The position numbers and the translations under genes are program-made. Below, in pieces: positions 1-11,242 of a DNA stretch of 64,000 nt. Every line of letters begins with the position of its first letter. Position 1 is the stretch's first letter. The notes beneath the pieces are model-generated. The model saw nothing but the letters and a program-made list of their open reading frames with translations. It did not search any database and was not told the origin of the DNA. This DNA is from Gigantopelta aegis (Eukaryota; Mollusca; Gastropoda; Neomphalida; Peltospiridae): positions 4,973,471 to 5,037,470 of the forward strand of contig NC_054703.1 in assembly GCF_016097555.1 (NCBI RefSeq), in the 5' to 3' direction.

Positions 1-114
1 AAGAGTAACATTCGTGCACACACACACACGGAAGACTGAACCTGCCCCTGCACATAGAGCTGGATTCAACTGGGGTAAGTTGTAATTATGCCAACCTTTG
101 GACGACAACACATG
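1..114 (+). repeat. Partial unit of the 104-bp CA-containing tandem repeat (copy A)
   Basis: This stretch matches one unit of the array at 40090-41455: a CA run, then a segment ending in CTGGGGTAAGTT, then TGCCAACCTTTGGACG. It continues into flank that also follows the last unit at 41455. The window therefore opens inside the upstream copy of a duplicated block, and the array may continue to the left. Confidence 0.85.
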
Positions 115-593
115 CAACATTACACTCTATTGTACGCTATACATTAAACCGAATGGCCATTGCGAATGAGTCAAACTAATAGGCCACATTGACGAAGCTT
201 GGAAATATGTTACCTGTTTTCTAACCGAGCACAGACCAGAAACGCCATTGTGCCATTATTCTTACGGAAAGCATAATTAATAACTATAATTTGGTAACAG
301 TACTAACGGTTTAGCTTGTTTCCGTACCGGTTAGTGACTTAAATATGGTGACATTCTCAGAAATGTTATTTTTTATATATTAAACACGAACTGTGTTAAA
401 TATAGCGTGCATTTTAATTGTAAAGATCTGGAAGCAAATTGCTAGGACGTCACAAACTACACTGGCAGTGGTAACCAATCACTATCCGTGACAGTAACGG
501 TGTAGTTGAGAAATCTCTATATAATATTGTTAAATGCGTGAACAGAATATATATATACAGAGGTTTTTCAACTACACCTTTACTGTTCATCGA
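115..593 (+). repeat. Non-coding part of duplicated lectin block, copy A
   Basis: AT-rich and non-coding. It aligns by eye with 41456-41850: both copies carry the same run about ACCGAATGGCC, the GCATAATTAATAACTA segment, and the final GGTAACCAATCACTATCCGT. No exon is seen. A short stretch near 563-593 also matches 38411-38450. Confidence 0.75.
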
Positions 594-717
594 ACTTGGC
601 TCAGTCGCAGGATCGAACCACCTTGGTCGATCCATTAAAATGATTGGGGTTTGTCTCGTTCCAACCAGTGCATAATAAATGGTTATAGGCCGTGGTATGT
701 GCTAAACAAACTTTAAG
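594..717 (+). mobile_element. Truncated SINE (head type C), copy A
   Basis: It contains the remains of a tRNA-like head (GGCTCAGTC, then AGGATCGAACCAC) and the shared SINE core up to CCGTGGTATGTGCT. It then jumps directly to the tail fragment AAACAAACTTTAAG. The same SINE lies at the same place upstream of the galectin exon at 39024-39275 and 44540-44845, so it was present before the block was duplicated. This copy has lost most of the core and tail. Confidence 0.8.
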
Positions 718-735
718 TTTAACTTTCTGATCCAC

Positions 736-958
736 ATTCAATTTCAATCTAATGCACGATGGTAACAGGCTTATACCCTTAGTTGTGGACGTGCGCTTCA
801 ACGTTGGTGGTGACATAAACACCGTGGTTATCAACTCCTTCACTGGTTATTGGGGCAGACAAGACTCTTACAAGCCATCCTTTTCATTCGCCACAAATCA
901 ACAATTTAACCTGACTATCCTAGTGACGGATTATGGATTTGAAGGCGTGTTGAATTAA
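736..958 (+). pseudogene. Broken galectin-domain exon, copy A
   Basis: The 208 nt at 736-943 match exon 4 of the downstream gene (39293-39500), also 208 nt. They encode the middle of a galectin fold, including DVRFN, VVINSFTGYWG and FNLTILVTD. The exon looks dead or altered. The acceptor that reads TCTGTTCCAG in the intact copy is TCTGATCCAC here, so AG is lost. The donor GAA|GTAAGT is replaced by GAAGGCGTG, so the frame runs on for four codons to TAA at 956-958. The conserved galectin histidine is valine (VVDVR). A non-canonical use cannot be excluded, but a fossil exon of the upstream paralogue is the simplest reading. Confidence 0.75.
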
Positions 959-1076
959 AAAAAAATCTCATACATTTTCCGGAAGAGTATTTCTCGACCC
1001 GAACCCACTACAAACTTCTCTCGCCTCAGTCTAGCCTCCCCAACCCTCCGATGAAATCCCTGCACATGCGCCTGCA
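959..1076 (+). other. Post-exon flank shared with copy C
   Basis: An A-run followed by sequence that pairs with 45095-45223, for example CACTACAAACTTCTCTCGCC. Non-coding duplicated intron. Confidence 0.7.
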
Positions 1077-1400
1077 GTGGTACTGTCTACGGAAACTCAG
1101 TCAGTGGTACTCTCTACGGTAACTCAGTCAGTGGTACTGTCTACGGTAACTCAGTCAGTGGTACTGTCTACGGTAACTCAGTCAGTGGTACTCTCTACGG
1201 TAACTCAGTCAGTGGTACTGTCTACGGTAACTCAGTCAGTGCTACTGTCTACGGTAACTCAGTCAGTGCTACTGTCTACGGTAACTCAGTCAGTGGTACT
1301 CTTTACGGTAACTCAGTCAGTGCTACTGTCTATGGTAACTCAGTCAGTGGTACTGTCTACGGTAACTCAGTCAGTGGCACTCTCTACGGTAACTCAGTAC
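1077..1400 (+). repeat. 27-bp minisatellite, about 12 units
   Basis: The unit is close to GTGGTACTGTCTACGGTAAC plus TCAGTCA, repeated about 12 times with few changes. The paralogous site at 45224-45250 has one unit only, so the array expanded after the block duplicated. The period is a multiple of three, so one frame is open across it and gives an artefactual repeated peptide (VVLSTVTQS). Confidence 0.95.
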
Positions 1401-2043
1401 AAAAACAAGAAACAAAAGAAACATCAAATACAACATAAAAATGTAACCCCTGCCGCACCCCCCGCACCCGAAAAGAAAACGAAAATCATAATAAGAAAAG
1501 AAAAAAAACGTGAATCATGTTCTGACTGTTTGTTATTTTATTTCAGCTTATTTACCGTTATATTGTTAAGAAATAATATATTCTTAATTATTTGTCATGT
1601 GTATAGCCGGCCCTCATTTTCCAAGTATCTGTACACGGGGATCGTTTATATAAAATTCAAGGGTACTTTATACGGTTGTGTTATATATCATTACTCTGAT
1701 CTGCCGTACGTTTTATGACATATCACAAAAGAGTTTCAAATTAAAAAAAAAAAGCGTTATCTCTGCTTGTTATGGGATTCCTTCGATAGTGGTTTATTTA
1801 AAACGTTTTGGATTATACAATAGCGAGGTTTGGTATTCCAAATGAATGTAGTTTCCATTTATAATCCATATTTAGTCAAATAAGGCCCACTAAACTCCCT
1901 GGCTGAATGGTTTTAATACAGGTTTTTTTTAATTTGATTGGGGATTGAGATGTATTTATGCTTTGCTATAAATGTTTTGTAGGCTAATACTGAATGCAAT
2001 AAATGTAATAATAAATATGTATATAATATGTTTAATGTTGTAG
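1401..2043 (+). other. Intron between galectin exons, copy A
   Basis: Non-coding and AT-rich. It aligns with 45251-45963 of copy C, including GCCGGCCCTCATTTTCCAAG and the run before the terminal exon, AATATGTTTAATGTTGTAG, which acts as the acceptor tract. No other gene is seen. Confidence 0.7.
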
Positions 2044-2160
2044 GTGACCGTTGATGGCCAGTGGCATGCAACACGGGAACACAATGTTAACGCATCAGTG
2101 ATCACCGCTATCAGAATAGATGATGCCTGCATTTATCAATCAGTTAAAATGTTTTACTGA
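2044..2160 (+). CDS. Terminal exon of upstream galectin-type lectin (copy A)
   Basis: This is the last exon of the upstream paralogue. It follows an AG acceptor at 2042-2043, starts in phase 0 and runs 38 codons to TGA at 2158-2160. It begins VTVDGQWHATREH and continues with two further strands that include VITAIRIDD and end SVKMFY. This fits the C-terminal strands of the galectin fold, where a V-x-V-D/N-G-x-H motif is followed by a short strand and a final hydrophobic one. The downstream gene has only the first 16 or so codons of this exon, repeated in an array (45964-47440), so this is the only complete copy in the window. Its usual upstream partner (736-943) is damaged, so the state of the upstream gene is uncertain. 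Confidence 0.7.
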   Translation: MTVDGQWHATREHNVNASVITAIRIDDACIYQSVKMFY

Positions 2161-2296
2161 TTGCCAGAGAGAGGAAATCCACAGACAAACAGACAGAGAG
2201 AGACACAGATACAGAAGAACAGAGACCAACCGGGGGGCGGGGGGGGGGGGGGGGGGGGCAGATACGGCAGAGAAGAAAAATTAACACATACATACC

Positions 2297-2346
<50 letters not shown>

Positions 2347-2560
2347 GAGAGTGAGAGAGTGTGTGTGTGTGTGTGTGTTTGGATTAGCAGTAAAATTAAT
2401 TTACATGTTTATTTTATTTTATTTTATTTTTGGGGTTTTGGGGTGGGTTTTTTGGTGGGTGATGTTTGTTGGTTTTTTGTGTTGTTTTTTTGTGTTTTTT
2501 TGGGAGGTGTGGGGGGGGGGGGGGTTGTTTATTGTTGTGTCTTTTTTTCTGATCTGGTTG
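2161..2560 (+). repeat. Low-complexity tract: poly-G, GA, GT and T/G-rich runs
   Basis: A G-run at about 2232-2258, a GA repeat at about 2300-2350, a GT repeat at about 2359-2378 and another G-run near 2511-2524. Apparent ORFs here come from these simple repeats. No polyadenylation signal for the preceding exon is obvious. Confidence 0.9.
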
Positions 2561-2922
2561 TTATGTCTCGAAATATAAGGACACAAATGTATGGAATCAA
2601 CCATTATGTTGCGAAATGTCCATTGAACTCTGCATTGTGCACGAATACGACCACGAGCACGCATTACGGTCTTGTCGTTCAGATTTATAACATTTAATGT
2701 TTTGTTTACATAATGCAAATCAGAAGAAGCACATTTTCCGCCCAGCGTCGTCATAGTTACATTTATTTTCTCATCGCCACCCAACCGTTGTCCTAATGGT
2801 TGACATTCAATAGCCGATGATTAACAAATCGGTGACTTTTTGATTGTAGAAACTAAATGGTTAAAATTAAATACAGGTGTTTTATTTGTATAGCAATGTA
2901 TGTACAATTAAAAATGGAACAC
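2561..2922. other. Unassigned non-coding sequence
   Basis: I see no gene or repeat family here. It ends at an assembly gap. Confidence 0.5.
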
Positions 2923-3122
2923 NNNNNNNNNNNNNNNNNNNNNNNNNNNNNNNNNNNNNNNNNNNNNNNNNNNNNNNNNNNNNNNNNNNNNNNNNNNNNN
3001 NNNNNNNNNNNNNNNNNNNNNNNNNNNNNNNNNNNNNNNNNNNNNNNNNNNNNNNNNNNNNNNNNNNNNNNNNNNNNNNNNNNNNNNNNNNNNNNNNNNN
3101 NNNNNNNNNNNNNNNNNNNNNN
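2923..3122. other. Assembly gap (200 N)
   Basis: Exactly 200 N, which is a placeholder length. Real missing length is unknown. Confidence 1.
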
Positions 3123-3660
<538 letters not shown>

Positions 3661-3929
3661 CGAGACAGACAGAGACAGACATACAGTGTTCTTCACGTCG
3701 AGGTATTAGTAATTCTAGTATTTTATTGCTTACTGGTTATTTGTAATGATAACTTGGTTGTATCTCATCTCTCCTAACTCTGTGCAGAATAGCTTTTTAA
3801 AACATTATGTATTACATGTATTATGTATATTTTAAAAGGTGAGACGTTAATAAAATATTAAACTGAATTGATATTCAATACTGAGCTAAATCCATCCAGT
3901 CCCCCCCCCCACACACACACCACATACAC

Positions 3930-4124
3930 CCCCATTAAATGCCAAATTAGATTTTACTGACATCCAAAATGTTCAACGCATGCTTTGACCAATCAGATGT
4001 ATTTGCGAACACAAGAAGAACCATTGTTGTTGCGTATTAGCTGCCAAACTGTTTTTTTTTTTTCAAGCAATTTCCGAGAAAGAAAAAAAGCAGAATGAAA
4101 AAGGATAGCTTTGTGACCGAGTGC
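3930..4124 (+). repeat. Flank of the 39-bp array, duplicated at about 10110-10270
   Basis: Shared segments include a TGACCAATCA block, GAACCATTGTTGTTG against GAACCATTGTCGTTG, and a following run toward a GAATGAAAAAG or GAGTGAAAAAG segment. It marks the left edge of a diverged tandem duplication of roughly 3-6 kb. Confidence 0.65.
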
Positions 4125-5770
4125 AGGTGTTAGGAGTTAACACTGAGGTACGTCCCGCCGTCTAGGTGTTAGGTGTTAACACTGAGGTACGTCCCGCCGC
4201 CTAGGTGTTAGGAGTTAACACTGAGGTACGTCCCGCCGTCTAGGTGTTAGGAGTTAACACTGAGGTACGTCCCGCCACCTAGGTGTTAGGAGTTAACACT
4301 GAGGTACGTCCCGCCGCCTAGGTGTTAGGATTTAACACTGAGGTACGTCCCGCCGTCTAGGTGTTAGGAGTTAACACTGAGGTACGTCCCGCCGCCTAGG
4401 TGTTAGGAGTTAACACTGAGGTACGTCCCGCCGCCTAGGTGTTAGGAGTTAACACTGAGGTACGTCCCGCCGCCTAGGTGTTAGGAGTTAACACTGAGGT
4501 ACGTCCCGCCGCCTAGGTGTTAGGAGTTAACACTGAGGTACGTCCCGCCACCTAGGTGTTAGGAGTTAACACTGAGGTACGTCCCGCCGCCTAGGTGTTA
4601 GGAGTTAACACTGAGGTACGTCCCGCCGTCTAGGTGTTAGGAGTTAACACTGAGGTACGTCCCGCCGTCTAGGTGTTAGGAGTTAACACTGAGGTACGTC
4701 CCGCCGCCTAGGTGTTAGGAGTTTAACCACTGAGGTACGTCCCGCCGCCTAGGTGTTAGGAGTTAACACTGAGGTACGTCCCGCCGCCTAGGTGTTAGGA
4801 GTTAACACTGAGGTACGTCCCGCCGCTTAGGTGTTAGGAGTTAACACTGAGGTACGTCCCGCCGCCTAGGTGTTAGGAGTTAACACTGAGGTACGTCCCG
4901 CCGCCTAGGTGTTAGGAGTTAACACTGAGGTACGTCCCGCCGCCTAGGTGTTAGGAGTTAACACTGAGGTACGTCCCGCCGCCTAGGTGTTAGGAGTTAA
5001 CACTGAGGTACGTCCCGCTGCCTAGGTGTTAGGAGTTAACACTGAGGTACGTCCCGCCACCTAGGTGTTAGGAGTTAACACTGAGGTACGTCCCGCCGCC
5101 TAGGTGTTAGGAGTTAACACTGAGGTACGTCCCGCCGCCTAGGTGTTAGGAGTTAACACTGAGGTACGTCCCGCCGCCTAGGTGTTAGGAGTTAACACTG
5201 AGGTACGTCCCGCCGCCTAGGTGTTAGGAGATAACACTGAGGTACGTCCCGCCGCCTAGGTGTTAGGAGTTAACACTGAGGTACGTCCCGCCGCCTAGGT
5301 GTTAGGAGTTAACACTGAGGTACGTCCCGCCGCCTAGGTGTTAGGAGTTAACACTGAGGTACGTCCCGCCGCCTAGGTGTTTAGGAGTTAACACTGAGGT
5401 ACGTCCCGCCGCCTAGGTGTTAGGAGTTAACACTGAGGTACGTCCCGCCGCCTAGGTGTTAGGAGTTAACACTGAGGTACGTCCCGCCACCTAGGTGTTA
5501 GGAGTTAACAGTGAGGTACGTCCCGCCGCCTAGGTGTTAGGAGTTAACACTGAGGTACGTCCCGCCGCCTAGGTGTTAGGAGTTAACACTGTGTACGTCC
5601 CGCCACCTAGGTGTTAGGAGTTAACACTGAGGTACGTCCCGCCACCTAGGTGTTAGGAGTTAGGTACGTACTGATGTAGGAGTTAACATTGAGGCCGTCC
5701 CGCCGTCTAGGTGTTAGGAGTTAACACTGAGGTACGTCCCGCCGCCTAGGTGTTAGGAGTATAAGCTGAC
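4125..5770 (+). repeat. 39-bp minisatellite, about 42 units, SINE-derived
   Basis: The unit reads TAGGTGTTAGGAGTTAACAC followed by TGAGGTACGTCCCGCCGCC, highly homogeneous for about 1.6 kb. Reversed, half of it reads GGCGGGACGTACCTCAGTG, nearly the 5' end of the tRNA-derived SINE seen throughout the window (GGCGGGACGTAGCCCAGTGG). The other half matches the DNA next to a single SINE at 18020-18300. The array therefore spans a SINE 5' junction. Period is constant and there are no spacers, so it is not CRISPR. Confidence 0.95.
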
Positions 5771-6220
5771 ACTGGATAGAGACCACTAGGTACATAGGAC
5801 ATTAACACTGACGTACGTCCAGCCACTTAGACACTAGGACACACCACATAAGGTACACACGCACACTACACACACAGTTAACACACACACACACACACAC
5901 ACACAGGTACTCACACACACACAGGCTTAAACTATGGCCCATTCTGTTTGCATATTTATTACTTATCTGCCGGTTTATTTCTCACTAGTTGTCCTGTTTC
6001 TCTTCTTAAGGTGTCCAATTCTGCTGAGGGCAACATCTTGAACATGTACTAACTCTGGGCTTTGTCCACTTTAAGGGATTTAACGAAGGGACACAAGGAC
6101 ATATAAATGGGATAAATAGTCTGACCCTTTTTTCTTATTTATGTTTGGATTGTACTTTTAAAATGCTGTTAAATGTATACTTGTTTATACTTGTTCCAAC
6201 TTGTCCAGATCACTCCGTTA
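5771..6220 (+). other. Right flank of the 39-bp array with CA repeat
   Basis: Degenerate units, a CA-rich stretch (about 5850-5920) and unique-looking sequence. The order (AAGCTGACACTG, a CA run, CACAGGCT, a TCTGCATnnTTATTA-like block) is the same as at 18285-18430, so the two places are duplicates. The part from about 6095 is duplicated again at 8935-9050. Confidence 0.65.
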
Positions 6221-6605
6221 AGAAAGAAATGTTTTATTTAACGACGCACTCAACACATTTTATTTACGGTTATATGGCGTCAGACATATGGTTCAGGACC
6301 ACACATATTTTGAGAGGAAACCCGATGTCGCCACTATATGGGCTACTCTTTCCGATTAGCAGCAAGGGATCTTTTATTTGCGCTTCCCACAGGCAGGATA
6401 GCACGAACCATGGCCTTTGTTGAACCAGTTATGGATCACTGGTTGGTGCAAGTGGTTTACACCTACCCACTGAGCCTTGCGGAGCACTCACTCAGGGTTT
6501 GGAGTCGGTATCTGGATTAAAAATCCCATGCCTCGACTGGGATCCGAACCCAGTACCTACCAGCCTGTAGACCGATGACCTAACCACGACGCCACCGAGG
6601 CCGGT
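6221..6605 (-). mobile_element. tRNA-derived SINE (head type B, tail type 1)
   Basis: On the minus strand it starts with a tRNA-like promoter head (GGCCTCGGTGGCGTCGTGGT as A box, GGGTTCGGATCCC as B box). It continues through the common core (AAAGATCCCTTGCTGCTAAT) and ends GTCGTTAAATAAAAC then TTTCTTTCT. The sequence CTCCGTTAA stands on both sides, a target-site duplication, so it arrived by retroposition. It makes no protein. The same insertion is seen in diverged form at 9050-9422. Confidence 0.9.
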
Positions 6606-8934
6606 CTCCGTTAAAGTGACGGACCCTAGGTTTTAAACACTATCACGTATGTTTCACCATTAGAGCCATTTCTGATAACTGAAGTGAGACATTACTTAGA
6701 AAGAAGTGTTTTATTTAACTGACGTACGTCCAGCCACCTAGGTTTAGGTTATATGCCGTGAGGTACATATGGTTCCCGCCGCCTAGGTGTTTAGAGAGAA
6801 CCTGCGTACGTCGCCACATAGTGCTACTCTTTTACGACTGAGGCAGTCCAGAGCCTATTTCTGATAACTGAGGTACGTCCCATTACTTAGATTTTATTGA
6901 GTTAAATTAGGTATTTCCTTACATCTAGATTTTAAGAGTTAACACTGGTGTACGTAATTACAACTAGGTATATGATTTTTCATGAGGTACGTTAAAAACT
7001 AGGTGTTAGGAGTTAACATGAAATAAAAAATAACATGTACCTCTGTGAAATAACGGTTATGAATACGAGCTCTAGTCTATATTTTCTTACGGTTATGTTC
7101 CGTATTCAACGTCACGGACACTTGTTTCTCTCTTCATCCAAATGCTACAGGTTTATAGATTAACCAAACTCAGTGTCCATTTACATGAGTTGAAACTTGG
7201 GCCTGCGACTTTAATGCCCACCCCTTTTCCCTTCTAGCTCAGGATACACGAGAAGCAGTTTGAATCTTAATGAGATATTTACAAGCGTTTTAATGTACTA
7301 CCTATCTAACATGTCGTTACAGAACCGGTTTCCGAGGATCTCAGCTTTTATCGTCTGCTTTTTACATCACCTATCTAGTGGGCGGTTGAAAGGTCACGTG
7401 TTTCGACTTCTACACATGACATGTCAGCATTGTCTTCTGCTAGATGTTTCGTCGACAGTTGAACCACGATTCCTGATTAAAAAGGTAGGCCCACAAACAA
7501 AACAAGGAGTTAACACTGAATACGTCCCGCCGCCCCCCCCCCCCCCGTAACACAAACAAAACAAACGCCTATTTAGTAGGAGTTTTGTTTGTTGTACGTT
7601 GCATGGTATATGTTAGCTGTTTTACCCCTAGGATTCAAACACTGAGGTACGTCCCGCTGCCGACACTTTAGGAGTTACTCTCAGGTACGTCCCGCATTAG
7701 GTGTATTATTATTATTATTATTAGCCGCCTATTATTATTATTACTATACGTCCCGCCGCCTTTGTTTGGAGTTACCTACGTACGTCCAGCCGCCTAGCAC
7801 ATTCAGTTATTGATGTACGCCAGCCATTTAGGTGTTCGGAGTTAAGTCTTAGGTACGAAACGCCTCCTAGGTTTTTCCATTAGTAGCAAGGTACGTCTTT
7901 TATATGCATCACCCCACAGACAAGGTAGCACTGAGGTATATCGCCGTGGGATTTGATATACCAATTGTGGCCGCCTAGGTGTTAGGAGTTAATAGTGAAT
8001 GGTAATTCCAGTTAAATGTCCACCGCATGATGTTAGGAGTTATCACTGAAACATCTTTAGGAACACACGTAGAACCATTGCCGTCTAGGTATTAGGATAT
8101 AAAGTTGAGCTACGTTCCCAAAACTAGGTGTAGGAATTAACAGAAAGGTATTGCTTATGTTTTAGGTGTTAGCTATTAATACTGAGGCACGTATAGCCGT
8201 CTAGGTGTTAGGAGTTAATTTTTCTAAACCTTTCAAACTTTTCTTTCAAACTCTATGTTATAATTAATTACAGATATCAGGACTATCGATAAATAATGAG
8301 GTACGCAGGATAGGTTTCAAAGAATGACGTACATGCATTACTGTTAGAAGAAACAGTGAAACATCCGCCGCACTATTAAAACAGTTACCACTCACTCGAA
8401 TAAATGTTAGGAGTTAACACTGAGGTACGTTCGCCTTCTAGGTGTTAGGAGCACACCCTGATTTCCATCCAGCCGCCTAGGTGTTAGGAGTTAATATGAC
8501 GTACGTCCACCGCCTAGGTGGTAGGATATACCACTTAAATCAGGTGTTTTACCATGGAGTGAAAAAGCTAGGTTTTATATCTGATAAATACCATGGGAAT
8601 ACTGACATACGTCCAGCCGCCTAGGTGGTAGGATATACCACTGAGGTATCCTGCCGCCAGGTGGTGGAATTAACGCTCGAAGTACGTCCAATGCCTAGGT
8701 GGTAGGATATACCACAGAGGTACGTCCAGCAGCCTAGGTGTTTCTTTTAACCTTGAGGTACGACCCGTGCCTAGCTGTTCTGTCCTGGTTAGGTACGTTC
8801 CGCTCTCCTAGGTGTTAGGAGTTAGCAAAATTATTGATCCGCCGCCTAGGGTTTGTAACGTTTTGTATTGAAACACTGAGAGTACGTCCCGCCGCTTAGG
8901 TGTTACTGAAAGTTAACACTGATGCACATGAAGA
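6606..8934 (+). repeat. Mosaic of 39-bp array fragments and duplicated flank
   Basis: No gene. Short pieces of the 39-bp unit alternate every 10-30 bases with pieces of other known sequences: a SINE tail (6709-6840), the 6.6-7.1 kb repeat, and the sequence intact at 10117-10480. At 8018-8065, TGTCCACCGCATGA and AACATCTTTAGGAAC are kept, but the part between them has become array sequence. Simple runs (poly-C near 7533, ATT repeat near 7707) are embedded. See the finding on possible assembly blending. Confidence 0.75.
7240..7490 (+). repeat. Duplicate of the lectin gene 5' flank
   Basis: Matches 20030-20560, the sequence just upstream of the lectin start exon. Shared blocks include GTGGGCGGTTGAAAGGTCAC, GTGTTTCGACTTCTACA and GAACCACGATTCCTGA. 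A coding exon does not follow here; the sequence runs into array fragments instead. This looks like the orphaned promoter of another lectin copy. Confidence 0.7.
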
Positions 8935-9055
8935 ATGGGATAAATAATGAACACCCTTTTTTCTTATTTATGTTTGAACCGTACTTTTAAAAAACTCTTA
9001 AATGTATACTTTTTGATAACGTTCCAACTTGTCCACATCACTCCGTTTAAAAAGG
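8935..9055 (+). repeat. Duplicate of 6095-6220
   Basis: Shares CCTTTTTTCTTATTTATGTT and a GTTCCAACTTGTCCA segment with the earlier copy. Non-coding. Confidence 0.7.
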
Positions 9056-9422
9056 AAATGTTTTATTTAACGAGGCACTCAGCACATTTTATTTACGTTT
9101 ATATGGCGTCAGACATATGGTTAAGGACCACACAGATTTTGAAAGGAAACCAACTGTCGGCACTACATGGGATACTCTTTCCGATTAGCAGCAAGTGATC
9201 TTTAATGTGTGCTTCCCACAGGCAGGATAGTACGAACCATGGCCTTTGTTGAACCAGTTATGGAACTGGTGGTGCAAGTGAAAAACAACGCCCAATGGTT
9301 GCGGAGCACAAATAAGGTCACTAGGGTGTATCTGGATTAACGACCATGGCTCGACTGGGATCCGAACCAGTACCTACCAGCTTGTAGACCGATGACCTAA
9401 CCACGACGCATTCAGGCACATC
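9056..9422 (-). mobile_element. SINE, second copy of the 6221-6605 insertion
   Basis: Same head, core and tail order as the 6221 element and the same flank CTCCGTTTAA on both sides. It is therefore a duplicate of the locus, not a separate insertion. The head is more eroded, for example CCAATGGTTGCGGAGCAC. Confidence 0.85.
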
Positions 9423-9785
9423 TCCGTTTAAGAGACGGACCCTAGGTTTCGGACGCTATCATGTATGTGTCACATTAGAGCCATTTCTGATAACTGAAGT
9501 GAGACATTACCATTTCATTGGGCTATTCTTTTCGTTACATCTAGAAGTGATTTGGTCATCCTGGTGTTTTTAATTACAACAAATATATTTTTCATGTTTA
9601 AAAAAAAATAAAATATAAAAAATGTAAATGCATAACATGTAACTGTGAAAAACGGTTATGAATACGAGCTCACTATATTTTCTTACGTTATGTCTCCTTT
9701 TCAACGTCACAGACACTTGTTTTCCCTTCATCCAAATGCTACGTCCCGCTCCTGGATCAGATGAATGTGGTATCGGGATAACCAC
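9423..9785 (+). repeat. Dispersed repeat (TTAA-type family) copy
   Basis: Relates to 6606-7140 and 55989-56368: AGAGCCATTTCTGATAACTG, GGTCATCCTGGTGTTTTTAA, a GTAACTGTG...GGTTATGAATACGAGCTC stretch and AACGTCACAGACACTTGTTT. Only the 56-kb copy has clean ends. Confidence 0.7.
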
Positions 9786-9789
9786 TGGG

Positions 9790-10105
9790 CTTTTTAAAAA
9801 AAAGGGTTAGAGCACATTGATTAATTAATCATCTGCAAAAATTGGTTTTTTTTTTTTTTATAATTCTGAGCCTCGCAGTCAACAGCGGAAACCACCACAT
9901 TTGTGCCATTAGCAGCACGGGATCTTTTATATACACTTTCCCACAGACAGGACAGCACATACCACATCCTTTGACCAGTTGTGGTGCACTGGTTGGGAAG
10001 AGATAACCCCACGCAGTTAAACGGATGTTTCGAGGTGGTTCGATTCTGCGACTCAAGCGAATCAGGTGAACACTCAACCGACTGGCTAAGTTTCGCTCCT
10101 TCACC
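9790..10105 (-). mobile_element. Decayed SINE (head type C, tail type 2)
   Basis: On the minus strand a head-like segment (GGTTGAGTGTTCACCTGATT region with GAATCGAACCACC) is followed by the shared core (GTGTATATAAAAGATCCCGT) and the tail GATTAATTAATCAATGTGCTC. Several insertions and changes. Non-coding. Confidence 0.75.
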
Positions 10106-10109
10106 CCTA

Positions 10110-10500
10110 CAATGCCAGGTTAGATTTAAATGAATTCCAAAATGTCCACCGCATGATTTGACCAATCAAAACATCTTTAGGAACCTACGTAGAACCATTG
10201 TCGTTGTATATTAGCTATCAAGGTTAAAGCTATTTCCAAAATAAATTGTAGAGTGAAAAAGAATGTCTTATGTTTTAATACATTGCGATCGAAACTCGTG
10301 TGATCAAGTTTTCAAATTTTTTCAAAGTTTTCTTTCAAACTGTATTGATTATTAATTACAGATATCAGGAAATCGATAAATAGTAAACGCTGGGTTGGTT
10401 TGAAAGAAAGAAAGACATACATCACCGGAAGAAACAGAAGAAAAATGTCAATATTAAAACAATACCACTCACTCGAATAAATGTTACGCAACGTCTGCTT
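10110..10500 (+). repeat. Intact copy of sequence blended at 7985-8410
   Basis: Contains the unbroken order of segments that appear interrupted at 7985-8410, including CAGATATCAGGAAATCGATA and ACTCACTCGAATAAATG. It serves as the reference for the mosaic there. Confidence 0.7.
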
Positions 10501-10740
10501 TGTTTAACGACAGCACATTGATTTATTAACCATCCACTGTTGTGTTACGGGCGAACCACCACAATGACACACAGACATGACTTTACTGCTTCTAACTCGA
10601 TGATATATACAATACCACTCACTCGAATAAATGTTTAACGACAGCACATTGATTTATTAACCATCCACTTTCGTGTTACGGGCGAACCACCGCAATAACA
10701 CACAGACATGACTTTACTGCTTCCAACTCGTCGATCCACC
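10501..10740 (+). repeat. Two direct copies of a 130-bp segment
   Basis: Each contains TTTAACGACAGCACATTGAT and GTTACGGGCGAACCACC and is preceded by CAATACCACTCACTCGAATA. The start looks like a SINE tail (type 2). Non-coding. Confidence 0.8.
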
Positions 10741-11242
10741 GATTGCAACCAAGTAACCATTTAATTAATAATGACTAAGTGTTGATATATACTACAACAA
10801 AACAAAAATTGGATAACATAATTATATTTGTTTATTATGCGATAAACGTTGCATGTACTCTACCTGACTTGGCTGACTAACTACATGAACCAAGTAATAA
10901 TTATCGATCACTAACGATCCTGATGTCCATGTTACACGTATGACACCTACATCAAAATATAATACTACTAATATGTTTGAGTTACAACCCGTCGGCGGTT
11001 GGGGTAAAAAAACGGGGTATATACTTTACTCCATTACACTATAATTAGGTACCGGTAGGTTATCAGTGGTGTAAAAAACCCCATTAATTGTTCATACTCC
11101 CTACACATATATATTGTTTGTATAGGCAAGTTACTCTGGTCCATAAGCACACTAAATGAAAGTGCCAGGCTACGACACACTGTGTTCCAGTCTATAACAA
11201 AACACAACAACACCTACCACATACCCTGCCGGACATTAATAG

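Noticed and set aside
1077..1718. ORF of repeated VVLSTVTQS
   Set aside because: It is the 27-bp minisatellite read in frame; the paralogous site has one unit and no ORF.
4125..5770. CRISPR-like array
   Set aside because: Contiguous 39-bp units without unique spacers, and the genome is animal.
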